Shown: positions 25,470 through 38,020, counted from the first letter of the stretch. The stretch is DNA of 64,000 nt from Tomocerus qinae (GCA_020055645.1 CM034546.1:59334001-59398000); one strand, 5' to 3'. The notes: a model not told the origin generated them from the sequence alone. Numbers and translations: made by a program.

Positions 25470-28083
25470 TTAAGAATTTCTAGCAATTTTTAAATGCTCC
25501 TTAAGAAGTGCATCCCATTTTTTAAAATGCACAGACAGTAAAATAACCCAGTTTGCATCTTTCTGTTTAGGTGGCAGTAAAACATCAATGACAGCTCCAA
25601 GTGAAACCCAATTTTGTGATTCTTTTTTGACAAAGCTGGTACTTCTAGTTTTAGTTTTGCATTTGTAAAACTCAACAAAACATGCCCCCATTTCTTTGTT
25701 AATCTCGGAAATTTGAGAAATGTGCCATTGTTTGTCAAAGATACAAACAATGAAGTCCCCAACTTTTGAAATATTTTCATCAAACTGGAATTTGATTTGA
25801 TCTCCTATGGTACAAAATGTGGTAATGTCTTCATCAAATGAGGTTTCATAAAATTTCAAACCACCGACATTTTTCCCTTTGTAGAATGGAACTACCTTGT
25901 GGAATGATCGTGTACCTGCAACGGTTTTAAAAGCAGAGTACCGTTCTTCCAGTCTAAATGTTGCAACATGAGTCTTCACATGCTCTGCAGAGACAAAGAA
26001 AAAGGATACGTTTGGTAAAAGTCTTTTGCAATGTCGACAAATTGGGATGCGGTAATAACAGGGTTGGAGGCATTTTGTAAACTATAATTACGGACTTCAC
26101 GCTTAGATGTTCCACCAATGGCATCGCAAGCACTTTTGCCATGGTAGCTTGCTGAATAATGATATTCGGCTTCAACCTGAAAATCTAACTTGTGGTAAAA
26201 GATATTAATAAACATTTTAAAGCTTTTGTATTGACTGCCTGCTCCATCACTGAAATAATATATTTTAGTAATTTCTGGCAAATTTTTTGACTGAAATTGA
26301 CATTGAAGAATCTTTATAAATTCATATTGAAAGGCATGGACAATATTTGTGTCATGCTTCAACTCATCACTTATGGCACAAACCGATAAATGTTGCAATT
26401 TTTGTTGGTGTCTGTAGTAGACAACAAATGGGTGAAGAGCAATTTGTTGCCATTCATGCCTATAATATGCTGATTGAATTTCATTTTGTATTTTTGGATC
26501 ATAGTTTTCCGAAAAGTCCATTACCACTAGGATTTCACCCGGTAGAAGGCTTTCTTTCAAACCATCTCGAAACATCCGTTGTTTTCTGGAAGTATAAGAA
26601 TGTTTTAATAGGTTCTCTAATTCTGTAGCTGCGAAGTTGACAAAATCATCTCTTGATAAGCTTTTTTGATAAATTGTGCACCTTTTGTTTTTGTAATGAT
26701 CCACCTATTGAAGTTTACCGACATTATTGATGGATCCATGAAAGATTCAATTTCTAATTGACAATCCTGTTGTTTATTTTTACAGTTTCTGCAGATGCGA
26801 AACATGCAGTCTTTATTTTCAATGTCACAAATCAGTTTTTTCCGAAATTCGTTGTAATTATGACATCTAATGGCATCAAAAAGATGGTTGACATTTTCAT
26901 GATAAATGCAACAACAAACATTGTGATATCCAGTGGTGGACTGCAGCATGCATTCTTTGGGGCGAAGTGTGGTAAAAGATGACCTTTTGACATTATCTTC
27001 AGGGTATTTCTCTAAGTAGTGGATGTAGGCTTCATTCAAGTTCAGTAAAAGCAACCGCTTTTGCATAAGTTTGCGTTTGCCATCATTTTGTTTGACAGAT
27101 TTACAATCCCTTAATCCTGGGGTGGCTCTACTTATTTCATCTTCATAATAGAAAGATTTAATTCTTTCAACTACTTCAGCAGAAAGTGGATGACCAACAT
27201 TTCTTACTTTAGGTGGAAGTATACATCTCGCTCTTTTGTCCTGTTTTGCCTTGGCAATAGATCTCACAGAAACTCCAAAGAATTTGGATGCCTTCCTGCA
27301 CGACCAGCTTTGGGGAACTAAAGTGAGAATTGATCTTTTCTCGCTTTCGGTAGTGGAATTCAAACGGGCTTTTAATTCCTTCATTAGCGTTTGTAAATCT
27401 TGGGAGTCCCGCTTGAGTTGTGAAAATTCATTTCGGGATACGATAGGAGATTTTTCAAAGGACATTCCACATCTTTCAAACCCAGATTCTAATTTATGTT
27501 TGAATTTTTTTATCTTTTTTCGAATTTTTGTAGCTTGTTGAATTTTATTCTCCCTACCTAATTCTATAGGACTTAAATCTGAAACCATTAGACACCTATT
27601 GACTTCATCTAGCAATCGTTTTTTTCTAACAGGAGTTGAAGCTATTGGATCCGTATTTGAATCATTATCAAATTTTTCCTCTTCATTGCTAGCGTCCGGC
27701 TTAGCAAAACTATTGTAGCATTTTCTGCATATTCGGGGTTGTGGAAACCATTTACTGTCAAATGAAAAATATTTACAATAGTCTACAGTTTTCAGTGATA
27801 GTAAATTAGATTTGCATTTCTTTTTATGCGCTTCAATATTTTGACAGTAGCTTTGGGGCCATTTCGAGAACAAATTAAAATGTTTAGTGCAGATTACTGT
27901 ATTTGGCCTTTTAAAATCATTTCTGGTTTTGGAGTCAAAATTACTAAAGAAACGGAATTTTTGGCGGTCACTTATTTCAGATAACGAACTAATGGCTTCG
28001 TCAGAAAAATCTTGGCAAAATAGATCAAAGTGAGTTCCTATTGCACACCATTTAGCGCCGCCTATAAAAATTAATAAAACCAA
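25470..28083 (-). pseudogene. DDE-type transposase-like gene, frameshifted
   Basis: Three overlapping open frames on the minus strand read as one protein: 28061-26617, 26704-25976, 25979-25470. The first has a Cys-rich N-terminus (WCAIG..., ICTKHF, CKYF, RICRKC) and a CxxC-rich segment (CCCIYH, CRNCKNKQQDC). The second has VVMDFSENY and YYFSDGAGSQYK, which look like the first two catalytic acids of a DDE/RNase H-like transposase, then SACDAIGG. The third has GTRSFHKVVPF. Frame changes at about 26700 and 25978 break it. A splice acceptor (TTTATAG) at 28062 suggests a further upstream exon. The family is widespread in animal genomes as 'uncharacterised' proteins; I do not assign a superfamily. 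Confidence 0.65.
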
Positions 28084-29260
28084 TTTCTAAGTGCCGGAAA
28101 ATCAAAGTTTGACAGATATTCCATAATAATTATTTAATTTAAAACATATGTGTAATAAAACAAAAGGCTACGTTGGAGCTGATGTAGTGAAAACAGTACC
28201 TTAATAACTAATTTTTAATTTTACAATGTATTTGCCATATAATATTTTCCAGTAATTATTGGGAATTACATATTACATTTATAATCATGTGACAGCCAGA
28301 ATAATTATTGATAAAATTCATCTATATTTTGATAAAACAAGTCTTAATAAGTTTTATAAAATTCATTGTTTAATTAACAGAAAATGATTAATATTTTAGA
28401 CTTATAATTTGCAAACAATTTAAAAAACAAACAATACACAGAGATGAGGAATATTAACCTTTTGGTTTAATAAACGACATAATATTTAGCAAGTCACAGT
28501 GCGAACCCCCCAAACAACCTTTACAAAATTTTGATTAATGCTCAGTAGCTTTTGCTTCATAAATACAATTTTACTTAAAAGTGCATTTGGCTTCCTATTC
28601 CAAGAGGATTCGACGAAATGAATTATAACATAAAATAAGTACCTTTGCAATAATTCCAAAACTTATTAATTATCACAAGTCTTAAAGTTTAAATTGTGCC
28701 ATAAAATATCGAATTGTAACAAAAAATTGTAGGGCACAAATTACGCTGGCAAAAAAGCATGCAAAATACGTTTACAACATTCATTGTTGGAAACGGGTAC
28801 AGTAACAGACTAGAATCAGTATTTTCATGCTAGAAACTATTCTTTATAAAACTCAAAGTTGTAAAGTTGAAATATGATCAGTGACAAAAATCATAATAAT
28901 TTTTATTTACCGGATGCTGTGATAGATAAATTAGCTGTCATTATTAAAATTATTTTATAGTATATATCAATATCAGGCTTTTCAAATTCACAAGTGTCTC
29001 AACACAATAAAGAACAACATCAATAACATCAATTCATCGTCACATGACAAAATATCAACAACAAAAGTTAAAGGTCATGTCATTCAAAGCCGTTCGAAAA
29101 AGATATATGCAGAGAGAGTGAGTGGATAATACACATCTATAGACACAACTACAGAACAAGTAAATTTAATTCAACAGCTCTTTACTTTCCATTACCAAAT
29201 GCAGTTTCAGCCAAACACTGTTGGGAGTTTAAATTTAGAGCGCAAAACAAGCTAATATGC
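28084..29260. other. Intergenic region
   Basis: AT-rich, no gene recognised. It should contain the 5' end of the transposon to the left, and its junction with the first zinc-finger cassette. Confidence 0.4.
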
Positions 29261-29778
29261 TCCAAACAGTGTGCTTACTATGAGAACAGGCAAACGAGAG
29301 CAATCCATTTGGTTTCACTCATAAAAGGGTTCACTCTGGCGAAAAACCTTACATGTGTGAGTTTTGTGGAAAGGAATTTGCACGACAAGGTGCTAAGAAA
29401 AGGCACGCAAGAGGTCATACTGGAGAACGACAATATAATTGTGAGGTTTGTGGTAAGGGATTTAATGAACAATGGAATCTAAAATTACATAAAAGGGTTC
29501 ACACTGGCGAAAAACCTTATATATGTGAGTTTTGTGGAAAAGGATTTGCGCAGAAAAGTAGCTTCAATGACCATGTTCGAATCCATACTGGCGAAAAGCG
29601 TTACAAGTGTGCATTTTGTGGAGAAGGATTTGCATGGAGACCTAGTTTGAATCAACACATTAGAACTCATACAGGAGAAAAGCCTTATAAGTGTGAATTT
29701 TGTGGAAAGGAATTTGCATATCAAAAAGCAAAGAAAAAGCACGTTAGCACTCATACAGGCAAAAAGAACTTAATGTAA
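29261..29778 (+). pseudogene. Zinc-finger relic of cassette 0
   Basis: Five C2H2 fingers in an open frame from 29353 (MCEFCGKEF...) to 29778 (KKNLM-stop), with H-TGE(K/R)-type linkers and a degenerate finger piece before them. The end matches the final fingers and KNLM terminus of the gene at 42376-44491. ZAD exon, middle exon and the N-terminal part of the finger exon are missing, so this is a 5'-truncated copy. It is convergent with a TPS relic, as in the other cassettes. Confidence 0.75.
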
Positions 29779-30354
29779 TGTAACATGACAAAATGTTGCT
29801 ACTACATCTTTGCAACATAATAAATTTAAAAATAACATAAAATCCATATTCTAAACAAAAATATGAAAATAATTCTATAAAAGGTTTAAAACTAAATTTA
29901 TGAACCAACATTGGAAAGCGTGATTGTTTTTTTCTTGAAAGTTTGCGAATGGTTGTTAGTAGGTGATTATTTTAAAATATGGATTAACTATTTATTGTCA
30001 AGATGATGAAGATTGACAACAGTAGGAATAATAATTGAACCAAACTTACTGTAGTTTATTGCAAATGTCATTAAGGTCATCATTTCTACCATGTATTATA
30101 ACCATTTAATTAATATATTATATTGTAATCACTAATTAACTAAAATTATTACTTATGAAATAAGTTGTCATTCGAATTCGTGTCAATAAATTTGTCGAAT
30201 TGAAGAAATGTATTGCTGCAATGATAGATGCATTTAAAGACACATGAGGTGTGTAGGTTTACGTTTCTCTAGATTAATTATTAGTTTATTAGAAATAACA
30301 AAATTTTTGGGGATATCATTTTAATTATCCATAAAATTTTAAAGTCCTTAAATA

Positions 30355-31195
30355 TCAAGTCAGTTGGAGTAACTCTCCATTCACCCAATATTTAGAGCTG
30401 CCATACCTTTTTGTAGTAGTGTAATAAGTTACTAGACCAGCGAGAAATTTTTCTAACATATCCAAAAACCCAATTAATGTTTGATCATCATTGTAGTACA
30501 TCTTACGAAGTCTTTTTGCCATCTTCAAATATTCATCATGTGCATCCATAAGAATAGTCGATTCGATTCGATTGCAAGGCTTTTGATAATTGATTGTCAT
30601 TTTTATAGTTGAAATAAATCATGTTATCGTAATCGTTATTTGCCAATTCTCTTGCAAATCCCATTAGGTGATTGAGACAAGTCGAGTACGTTCTAATTTC
30701 TTCAAGCACCAATTTAATACTGGATCAGCTTTAATCATTGGATTTAAAGTCAGTCCATGCAAAATAGCACAAAGATCATAATGGACATCAACATTACATC
30801 TTTGTCAGGCACGTATCCAGGAATTTGACCTAGGGGGGGCACCAAAATATATTAATAAAATTAAGGTATATTCGCGCGAGGCGCGAAATTTTTTTGAATT
30901 TTTAACCTTTTTAGACAAAAAATTGCCTTTTTCTGGATACTTAGAGGGGGCCAGGGCCCCCCTCTGGATACGTGCTTGATCTTTGTTCTCTGAAGTAATA
31001 GAGATGCATTTTCAGAGCAGTTCCATCTTTCGGGTGGTAAGCCACCCAGCCACCAAACAAACGTCAGAAGGTATGTCATCATATTCTCCACAAAAGTGCC
31101 ATGAACTCGTTCTTCAATGTAGCAAGATCTAAACTCTATTAAACGATCCACGAATCTGCGTAAGAATATTAACTGCCTATTTAGTTGCCAATGAA
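30355..31195 (-). pseudogene. Terpene synthase relic of cassette 0
   Basis: It matches the C-terminal two thirds of TPS3: GELLQLT end, KRYGSS, YDNMIYFN, ELANND, TLNPMIKADP, YFREQR and the FVDRLIEFR region. It carries frame breaks near 30555 and 30700 and a MITE insertion at 30806-30978. Homology stops at the FHWQLNRQL codons (about 31195), the same point as in the other two relics; the DDxxD half is gone. Confidence 0.85.
30806..30978. mobile_element. hAT-like MITE, CAAGCACGTATCCAG family, copy 2
   Basis: 173 bp, from CAGGCACGTATCCAGG to GGATACGTGCTTG, flanked by the 8-bp duplication ATCTTTGT (30798-30805 and 30979-30986). The intact TPS3 gene reads CATCTTTGTTCTCTGAAG at this place (about 51675), which is the empty site. 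The insertion therefore came after the TPS sequence. Confidence 0.93.
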
Positions 31196-31199
31196 AACA

Positions 31200-32582
31200 A
31201 TTACTTTGTGATTATTTTCAGTCCCTTTTCTTGTCTTGACTCTGATTGCTTTAATAGCTTTTACTATTGTCGTTGAATGTAATAATAATAATTATCTAAA
31301 AATAAATAATTGAGTTGGGTACAGTGATAGACGAATGTTGAAGATAGCTTTATCCTGTGTATTGCATTGACGAATATACTGCGGATGGGAGTTGCAGCGT
31401 TGATTTATGTACATCAGTAAAAGTAGGCCAGAATAATTGGTAGAGGTTTTGGGGGATTGTACTACATAATTAGAATAATTACTGGGATGTAGGGATGATG
31501 GGATGAGTGGATGTATCTGAACAAAGTAATTGATTAGAAACAAGATTATTTAGGTTACTTTAGACTTTAGACACGGTTAAGTAATTGATCAGGATTAAAT
31601 TGGCATACCTACTTACTTACCAAGTCTCATAAAAAGTGGTATTTTTATTGAATCAGTTAAGGTGTAAATGTCGGATTGCAATGCAAAAACTTTTTCTACT
31701 CAATAATTACACTGCTCCCCTATAACAAAGTAACGATTAGGTAACACATGTAACGTTTGGAAACTTTCATCTGTTTATTGTACTCATGTAAATTTATGTG
31801 GACATAATAATATTATATCATTGAATGAACATTCTCGTACAAATGAGAGTCATTCATCATATTCTTTTAAAAACTACTAATTTTTTTAAAACTAAGAATA
31901 TTTTCCATGGTTTTAAATTTTGAAAATAAATATTCTTTAGACCAATGCTCAGTGGTTAGAAATTTATTACACATTTCAACATTAATCTAGCACAATGTGC
32001 TAGGTTTGCAGCTAGTTATTAAGGTTATAGCCAGGTTTAGCTATTTTCACTTTTATTCCGTCTCAGCAGGCTGGTATGGTACTGGTACAACAGTCACATG
32101 CAACTGAAAATGTTCAATCTGCATACTACAAAAATTTGCAAGACACAGAAGGACAACTCTCCGAATTCTTAGCTGAAGTAAACCTTCTTTTGGGTTGACA
32201 AAACTAAAATCTGATCACAGATTGCGCGATCAATCAAATGCAACGCTGAGGTTCCTACTTCATTCATACACCTTCCCGCTACGCAGTTTCTCGCAGAAGA
32301 AGTGCAATTTCAGGACAATTGCATTAAAATGGCTTAGCCTGAGTTGTCAATGTGACCGCGTCATTTAAATCGACTCGATGCATATTATCACATTTTGTGA
32401 ACAAAAGCAAATCTCTATTACATCCGATCCTGTCATATCTCAATCTTATCTGCTGCAGTGTGTTCTTACGTTACACTTACGTCTTGTTACTTTTGACATT
32501 AATAATTAGGTAGTCCAATGAGTTGAATTCGTGTATATATTCATTTCAATTTATGTTTTATCATACATACACGTGTAATATA
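31200..32582. other. Duplicated TPS-upstream and zinc-finger-upstream region
   Basis: 31250-31920 matches the region upstream of TPS2. 31920-32582 is shared with cassettes A to C, including ATTTAAATCGACT(C/G)GATGCATAT near 32370, also seen near 41590 and 46990. It runs into the 5' flank of the next zinc-finger gene after the fold-back element. No gene is seen. Confidence 0.6.
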
Positions 32583-34487
32583 GACAGAAATTATTTGAAA
32601 TAGGAAAATGAAAAAAAGTAGATCTTCAGTGGACATTTTTAGTTCTGTTTTTCTGTGCACTTTTTTATTGTTAACTGACATCTTTGGTCAAAAAAATTCA
32701 TTTTTCAGTATTTCAGGGCCCATGTGAAATAACACCAAAAAATCGGAATATGAAATAGCTCCGAAACTACCGGTCCGATTTGGATGAAACTTGGAACAGA
32801 AGTCAACAATCGCTGTATCTCGGGGTGTTTTTTGAATTTGTGAAAAATTCGAATTTCTTCCCTTTCAAAATTACGAAAACATTTTCGAAATAGGCAGTTT
32901 TTCATATAAGGAATTGTTTCATCAAAATTCTGCCCGATTAAAAATGAAGCCCTTATAAAGTTATGGTTTATAGAGGAAAAAAATATTTCAAAATTGTTGA
33001 CCTCTATAAGATGTCAGAGGTCAAATTTTATTTTTCGTCAAAATATGCTTATGTAAGGTGACGTTCGCCAGCTAAAGTTATAGTAAACACCAAATAAGTA
33101 CATAATTTGGCTACAGAGGGCTTCATAAAGGGGTCAAAGGTCATAACTGTGAAAATGGAAATGTCTGATGCACAAGCTATGCGGCTGTAGTGCATCCGGC
33201 ATTTTAGTACGTACCAGCCATAACCCCTTTTTAACATAGGCTTGTGCCTGCTCCAGTGCCTAGATAATACATGGCAAAGTTTATTTAACCTTCCTGCCCA
33301 TTCAACACTTGTGACTTCTAATGCAATCTAATGTAATTGATCTATTACATCGTAATGATATGTGTGTTGTTAATAGAAAGCTGAGGATAAGAAAATTTAG
33401 TATATCGAAGTGAAGAAGATGAGATGAATAATTGTGAATTATCATAAAAATCATAGAACTTTCTTAATATTTACCCACAATGCGACTTGTGAATGCGAAT
33501 AGTATTTTTGTCGCTAAGTCACTTTAACACTGTTTTTCAAAAAGAACTTGTTGCGCTTTAAAACATTTCCAGTTTCATTCATTAATATCTCTGATATCGA
33601 TTAGAGTTTAAATTGGCAGTAATAAATTAAAGTATAAATTATTTATCTCATCTTCTTCACTTCGATATACTAAATTTTCTTATCCTCAGCTTTCTATTAA
33701 CAACACACATATCATTACGATGTAATAGATCAATTACATTAGATTGCATTAGAAGTCACAAGTGTTGAATGGGCAGGAAGGTTAAATAAACTTTGCCATG
33801 TATTATCTAGGCACTGGAGCAGGCACAAGCCTATGTTAAAAAGGGGTTATGGCTGGTACGTACTAAAATGCCGGATGCACTACAGCCGCATAGCTTGTGC
33901 ATCAGACATTTCCATTTTCACAGTTATGACCTTTGACCCCTTTATGAAGCCCTCTGTAGCCAAATTATGTACTTATTTGGTGTTTACTATAACTTTAGCT
34001 GGCGAACGTCACCTTACATAAGCATATTTTGACGAAAAATAAAATTTGACCTCTGACATCTTATAGAGGTCAACAATTTTGAAATATTTTTTTCCTCTAT
34101 AAACCATAACTTTATAAGGGCTTCATTTTTAATCGGGCAGAATTTTGATGAAACAATTCCTTATATGAAAAACTGCCTATTTCGAAAATGTTTTCGTAAT
34201 TTTGAAAGGGAAGAAATTCGAATTTTTCACAAATTCAAAAAACACCCCGAGATACAGCGATTGTTGACTTCTGTTCCAAGTTTCATCCAAATCGGACCGG
34301 TAGTTTCGGAGCTATTTCATATTCCGATTTTTTGGTGTTATTTCACATGGGCCCTGAAATACTGAAAAATGAATTTTTTTGACCAAAGATGTCAGTTAAC
34401 AATAAAAAAGTGCACAGAAAAACAGAACTAAAAATGTCCGCTGAAGGTCTACTTTTTTTCATTTTCCTATTTCAAATAATTTCTGTC
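32583..34487. mobile_element. 1.9-kb fold-back element with 850-bp arms
   Basis: Two inverted arms, 32583-33433 and 33637-34487, nearly identical (about three mismatches noticed), around a loop of about 200 bp. The ends are GACAGAAATTATTTG and its inverse. TATA stands on both sides (32579-32582 and 34488-34491). The corresponding place in cassette B (about 41800) reads CAATATAGTGTTTTAACCC without the element; cassette C (about 47205) is also empty. Small mirrored open frames in the arms (62 and 66 codons) look like by-products. No transposase is seen. Confidence 0.9.
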
Positions 34488-34642
34488 TATAGTGTTTTAA
34501 CCCAAACCCCATTTTGAAGCGTCAAAGGACCTGGTAAATGAATTTTCTTCTTGGTTATTAGGTAAAGGGTAGCGATACGTCAAGTCGGCTTCACAAAGAC
34601 TGACGACAAAAGTTGAAAGCCACTAAAAAGATTTGAAACGCT

Positions 34643-34782
34643 CAAGTACGTATCCAGAGGGCGGGCCCGCCCCCCCCTAAGCTACCAAAAAAATCCAAAA
34701 TTTTTGCGCTTCGCGCGAATATGCCATAATTTTACTAATATATTTTGGTGTGCCCTCCCCCCTAGTCTAAATTTCGTGCTTG
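34643..34782. mobile_element. hAT-like MITE, CAAGCACGTATCCAG family, copy 3
   Basis: 140 bp in the opposite orientation to copies 1 and 2, from CAAGTACGTATCCAG to TTTCGTGCTTG, flanked by GAAACGCT (34635-34642 and 34783-34790). Cassette B reads TTGAAATGTTTATTGAA at about 41947, the empty site. It lies in the 5' flank of the zinc-finger gene of cassette A. Confidence 0.9.
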
Positions 34783-34941
34783 GAAACGCTTATTGAATAT
34801 TTTTCGTTTCAGACCATTTGGGGTCGATTTAAGTGACTCAAAATGCATTTTCCTTGACCATACGTTCAGAATAGTCATTCTTTGTATTTGTATTTGCCTA
34901 TAGGTAAAATCTCAAAAACATCAAAACTGAAAACAAGAAAA

Positions 34942-37809
34942 ATGAACCTAATTCAAGACTGTATCCTGTGTTACAATGAATTCGAAGAAGGAATAGCGCC
35001 CTGTAGTGACACTCAGAATTTATCTGAAGTCTGTTGCAAATATTTGCATCCTTTAATAACACAAAAGATTTTGTCAAGTCATTCCAGTCGAGATAATTTA
35101 CCGCTCTGTCCGAAATGCTTCGAATCTGTCGTGGAACTGAAGGATCTTAATCAGCAGTTGGCATTTCTTCAAACAAGAATTTCAGAATTAGTTTTCATTC
35201 GTTCATTGGAAATTCTTCATCATCGTGGAAAAAGTAACAGTAGAGACGACAATAGACCAAAAGATGACAATTTGGAAAGACAAATATTATTAATCGAACT
35301 TGATGTTTCAACTTTACCAAATTGCGATTTTTCGAAAGTGAATTCTAATGTCCCGAAGGGTATTGTAATTGTAACATCCGAAGAGAATTATAATGTTAAC
35401 AACCCTGTTGAAGATACTGGTTTCGAAGAAGGTCCAGAATCATTGCTCATTCCTTTGTCAGATATCAACACTGTGGATGTAACATTTGAAACAATAAAAG
35501 TGGAGTGGGATGAAGTGGATTTGATTAATAACATTCATGGAATGAACTATATACCCGAAAACGTTGATGCAGATTTATGTGTTGAAAAGTCACAACAGAT
35601 TTCAGGTTTTTTCTACTGTCAACGCTAAAACCAAAAGAAAGAATCCCGTTCTGAAATTTCAGAGTAAGTACTTATTAAGCTCACAAACTACGTGTTTCGA
35701 ATAATTCGTAACGATTATTGAAAACCAATGCCACATATAAAAATTTTAATCTAAATCACATTTGTATAGAACTGAATTATTGCGAGAAAATAATATCGAT
35801 AAAAGAAAAGCAGGATAATTTTGGAGCTGAAGATGAAGATAGTCAAAATATACAAATAGAAGGGACTGAAAAAGCTCCCGGGGGCAACTTAGAAATTGCT
35901 GATGCAAGTAAAATATCTTCCGATGGCTGGTAAATTTAAATTATTTTTGCTTTTTTTAAAAAGCTTTTTAAAAAAAGTTCCTAAAAATGACTAAATTATG
36001 TATTTATATATTTCTAGTTTTAACGGATCATCCCAAAATTGTGTTTCAACTATAAAGTTGGGGTCGTTATCTAGTCAGCAGATATCGGAGGAAAAAGATC
36101 AAAATGCTGCAAGTGCATCGACATCTGGGATTATTAGTAGTTCAACTAGTGAATTGGGAAACCAGAATAGTCATTTGATTGAATCGGTCAGCAAAAATGT
36201 CCATTGCCAAGTGATTGACGAGGAGCAACAAGAATTGCAAGAGGTTCTCCCAGAAATTCATGCCAAGAAAAATGATTCTAAGAACGATCTGTCTAACGAA
36301 AGCAAAAATAGATGTCGAAGAGTATTACGGTCAAAAATAGGTCATGTAGATAGAGGGAAAATTAATTACAAGTCGGCGGCTTGTGGGAAGGGATTTGGTC
36401 AGCAATATGGTGATCTAAAAAAGCATGAAAGAGTCCACTCGGAAAAAAGATCGGTGCACACCGGCGAAAAACGTTTTCAGCGTGAATTGACTGATGCGAG
36501 TAAAATATCTTCCGATGGCTGGTAAAATTGAAATGGTTTTTTCCTTTAAAAAAACTTTTTTTAAAAGGTTCCTAAAAATGACTAAATTATGTATTTATAT
36601 ATTTCTAGTTTTAACGGATCATCCCATAATTGTGTTTCAACTGTGAATTTGGGGTCGTTTTCTAATCAGCAACTATCAGAGGAAAAAAATCCTGCAAGTG
36701 CAACGACATCTGGGACTATTAGTAGTTCAACCAGTGAATTGGGAAACCAGAATAGTCATTTGATTGAATCGGTCAGCAAAAATGTCCATTGCCAAGTGAT
36801 TGACGAGGAGCAACAAGAATTGCAAGAGGTTCTCCCAGAAATTCATGCCAAGAAAAATGATTCCAAGAAAGACTTGTCTAACGAAAGCATAAATAGATAT
36901 CGAAGAGTATTACGGTCTAAAATAGGTCGTGTAGATAGGGGGAAAACTAATTTGAAGTGGGCAGCTTCCAGGAAGGGATTTAGTCATCATCGTGGTCTAA
37001 AAAAGCATAAAAGAGTCCACTTGGAAAAAAGATCGGTGCACACAGGCGAGAAACGTTTTCAGTGTGAATTTTGTGGCAAAGGATTTCTAAGGAAAGTTGA
37101 TTGGAATGATCATGTTATTAGGAGTCATACTAAAGAGAAACCTTATAAATGTGAATTTTGTGCAAAAGGATTTGTCACAAAAAGGGAATTGAATCTTCAT
37201 GTTATTAGAATTCATCCGGATACTGAAGTACGACCTTATAAATGTGAAGTTTGTGGTAAAGGATTCAAAAAACATCGTAATCTAAAAGTACATAAAAGGG
37301 TGCACACTGGCGAAAAACCTTACATATGTGAGTTTTGTGGAAAAGGATTTGTCACAAAAAGGGAATTGAATCTTCATGTTATTAGAATTCACCCGGATAC
37401 TGAAGTACGACCTTATAAATGTGAGGTTGGTGGTAAAGGATTCAAAAGACATCGTAATCTAAAAGTACATAAAAGGGTGCACACTGGCGAAAAACCTTAC
37501 ATATGTGAGTTTTGTGGAAAAGGATTTCTAAGGAAAGGTGATTGGAATGATCATGTTATTAGGAGTCATACTAAAGAGAAGCCTTATAAATGTGAATTTT
37601 GTGCAAAAGGATTTGTCACAAAAAGGGAATTGAATCTTCATGTTATTAGAATTCATACGGATACTGAAGTACGACCTTATGAATGTGAGGTTTGTGGTAA
37701 AGGATTCAAAAAACATTGTAATCTAAAAGTACATAAAAGGGTACACACTGACGAAAAACCTTACATATGTAAGTTTTGTGAAAAAGGATTACGCAGAAAG
37801 GTAGTTTGA
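34942..37809 (+). pseudogene. ZAD zinc-finger gene of cassette A, with exon duplication and breaks
   Basis: Copy of the gene at 42376-44491. The start is the ATG at 34942 (MNLIQDC), conserved in all copies; an in-frame ATG at 34882 is upstream. Exons: 34942-35663, 35770-35929, 36018-36521, 36609-37809. The ZAD exon has the Cys pairs CILC and CPKC but gains one T near 35607-35612, shifting the frame. The finger exon is duplicated with a 591-bp offset: the first copy breaks off at KRFQRE and jumps to the end of exon 2 (DASKISSDGW) with a new donor. The second copy encodes eight or nine fingers, one with its second zinc Cys replaced by Gly (CEVGG). A 1-bp loss near 37790 ends the frame early (LRRKVV-stop), while finger homology continues to about 37910. 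Confidence 0.8.
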
Positions 37810-37912
37810 ATGACCATGTTAGAACTCATTCTGGCGAAAAGTGTTATAAGTGTGGATTTTGTGGAGAAGGATTTGTACAGAAAGCTGATTTGAATCAACA
37901 CATTAGAACTAA

Positions 37913-38020
37913 GCACGTATACAGAACTGAGTTACGGAGGAGGCTAGATTTCCAATAGATATTTTAGAAAATTTTTGGCATTTTTTGAAGGAACTGAGTC
38001 AAAAGAGCGCGAAATTATTA
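37913..38020. mobile_element. Possible truncated MITE of the CAAGCACGTATCCAG family
   Basis: The finger homology of cassette A stops at AAGCACGTATACAG, close to the MITE terminus, and a GCGCGAAATT core-like motif follows. Only one end is seen and there is no target duplication, so this is tentative. Confidence 0.3.

Noticed and set aside
25978..26005. GTATCC...CTCTGCAG as an intron in the transposase gene
   Set aside because: Only about 25 nt long, and joining it does not restore the downstream frame.
25490..27541. Open frames on other frames and the opposite strand of the transposase and zinc-finger genes
   Set aside because: Shadows of the real coding frame; no conserved domain.
32705..34365. 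Paired 62- and 66-codon open frames as genes
   Set aside because: They are mirror copies within the palindrome arms, with no start context or family resemblance.
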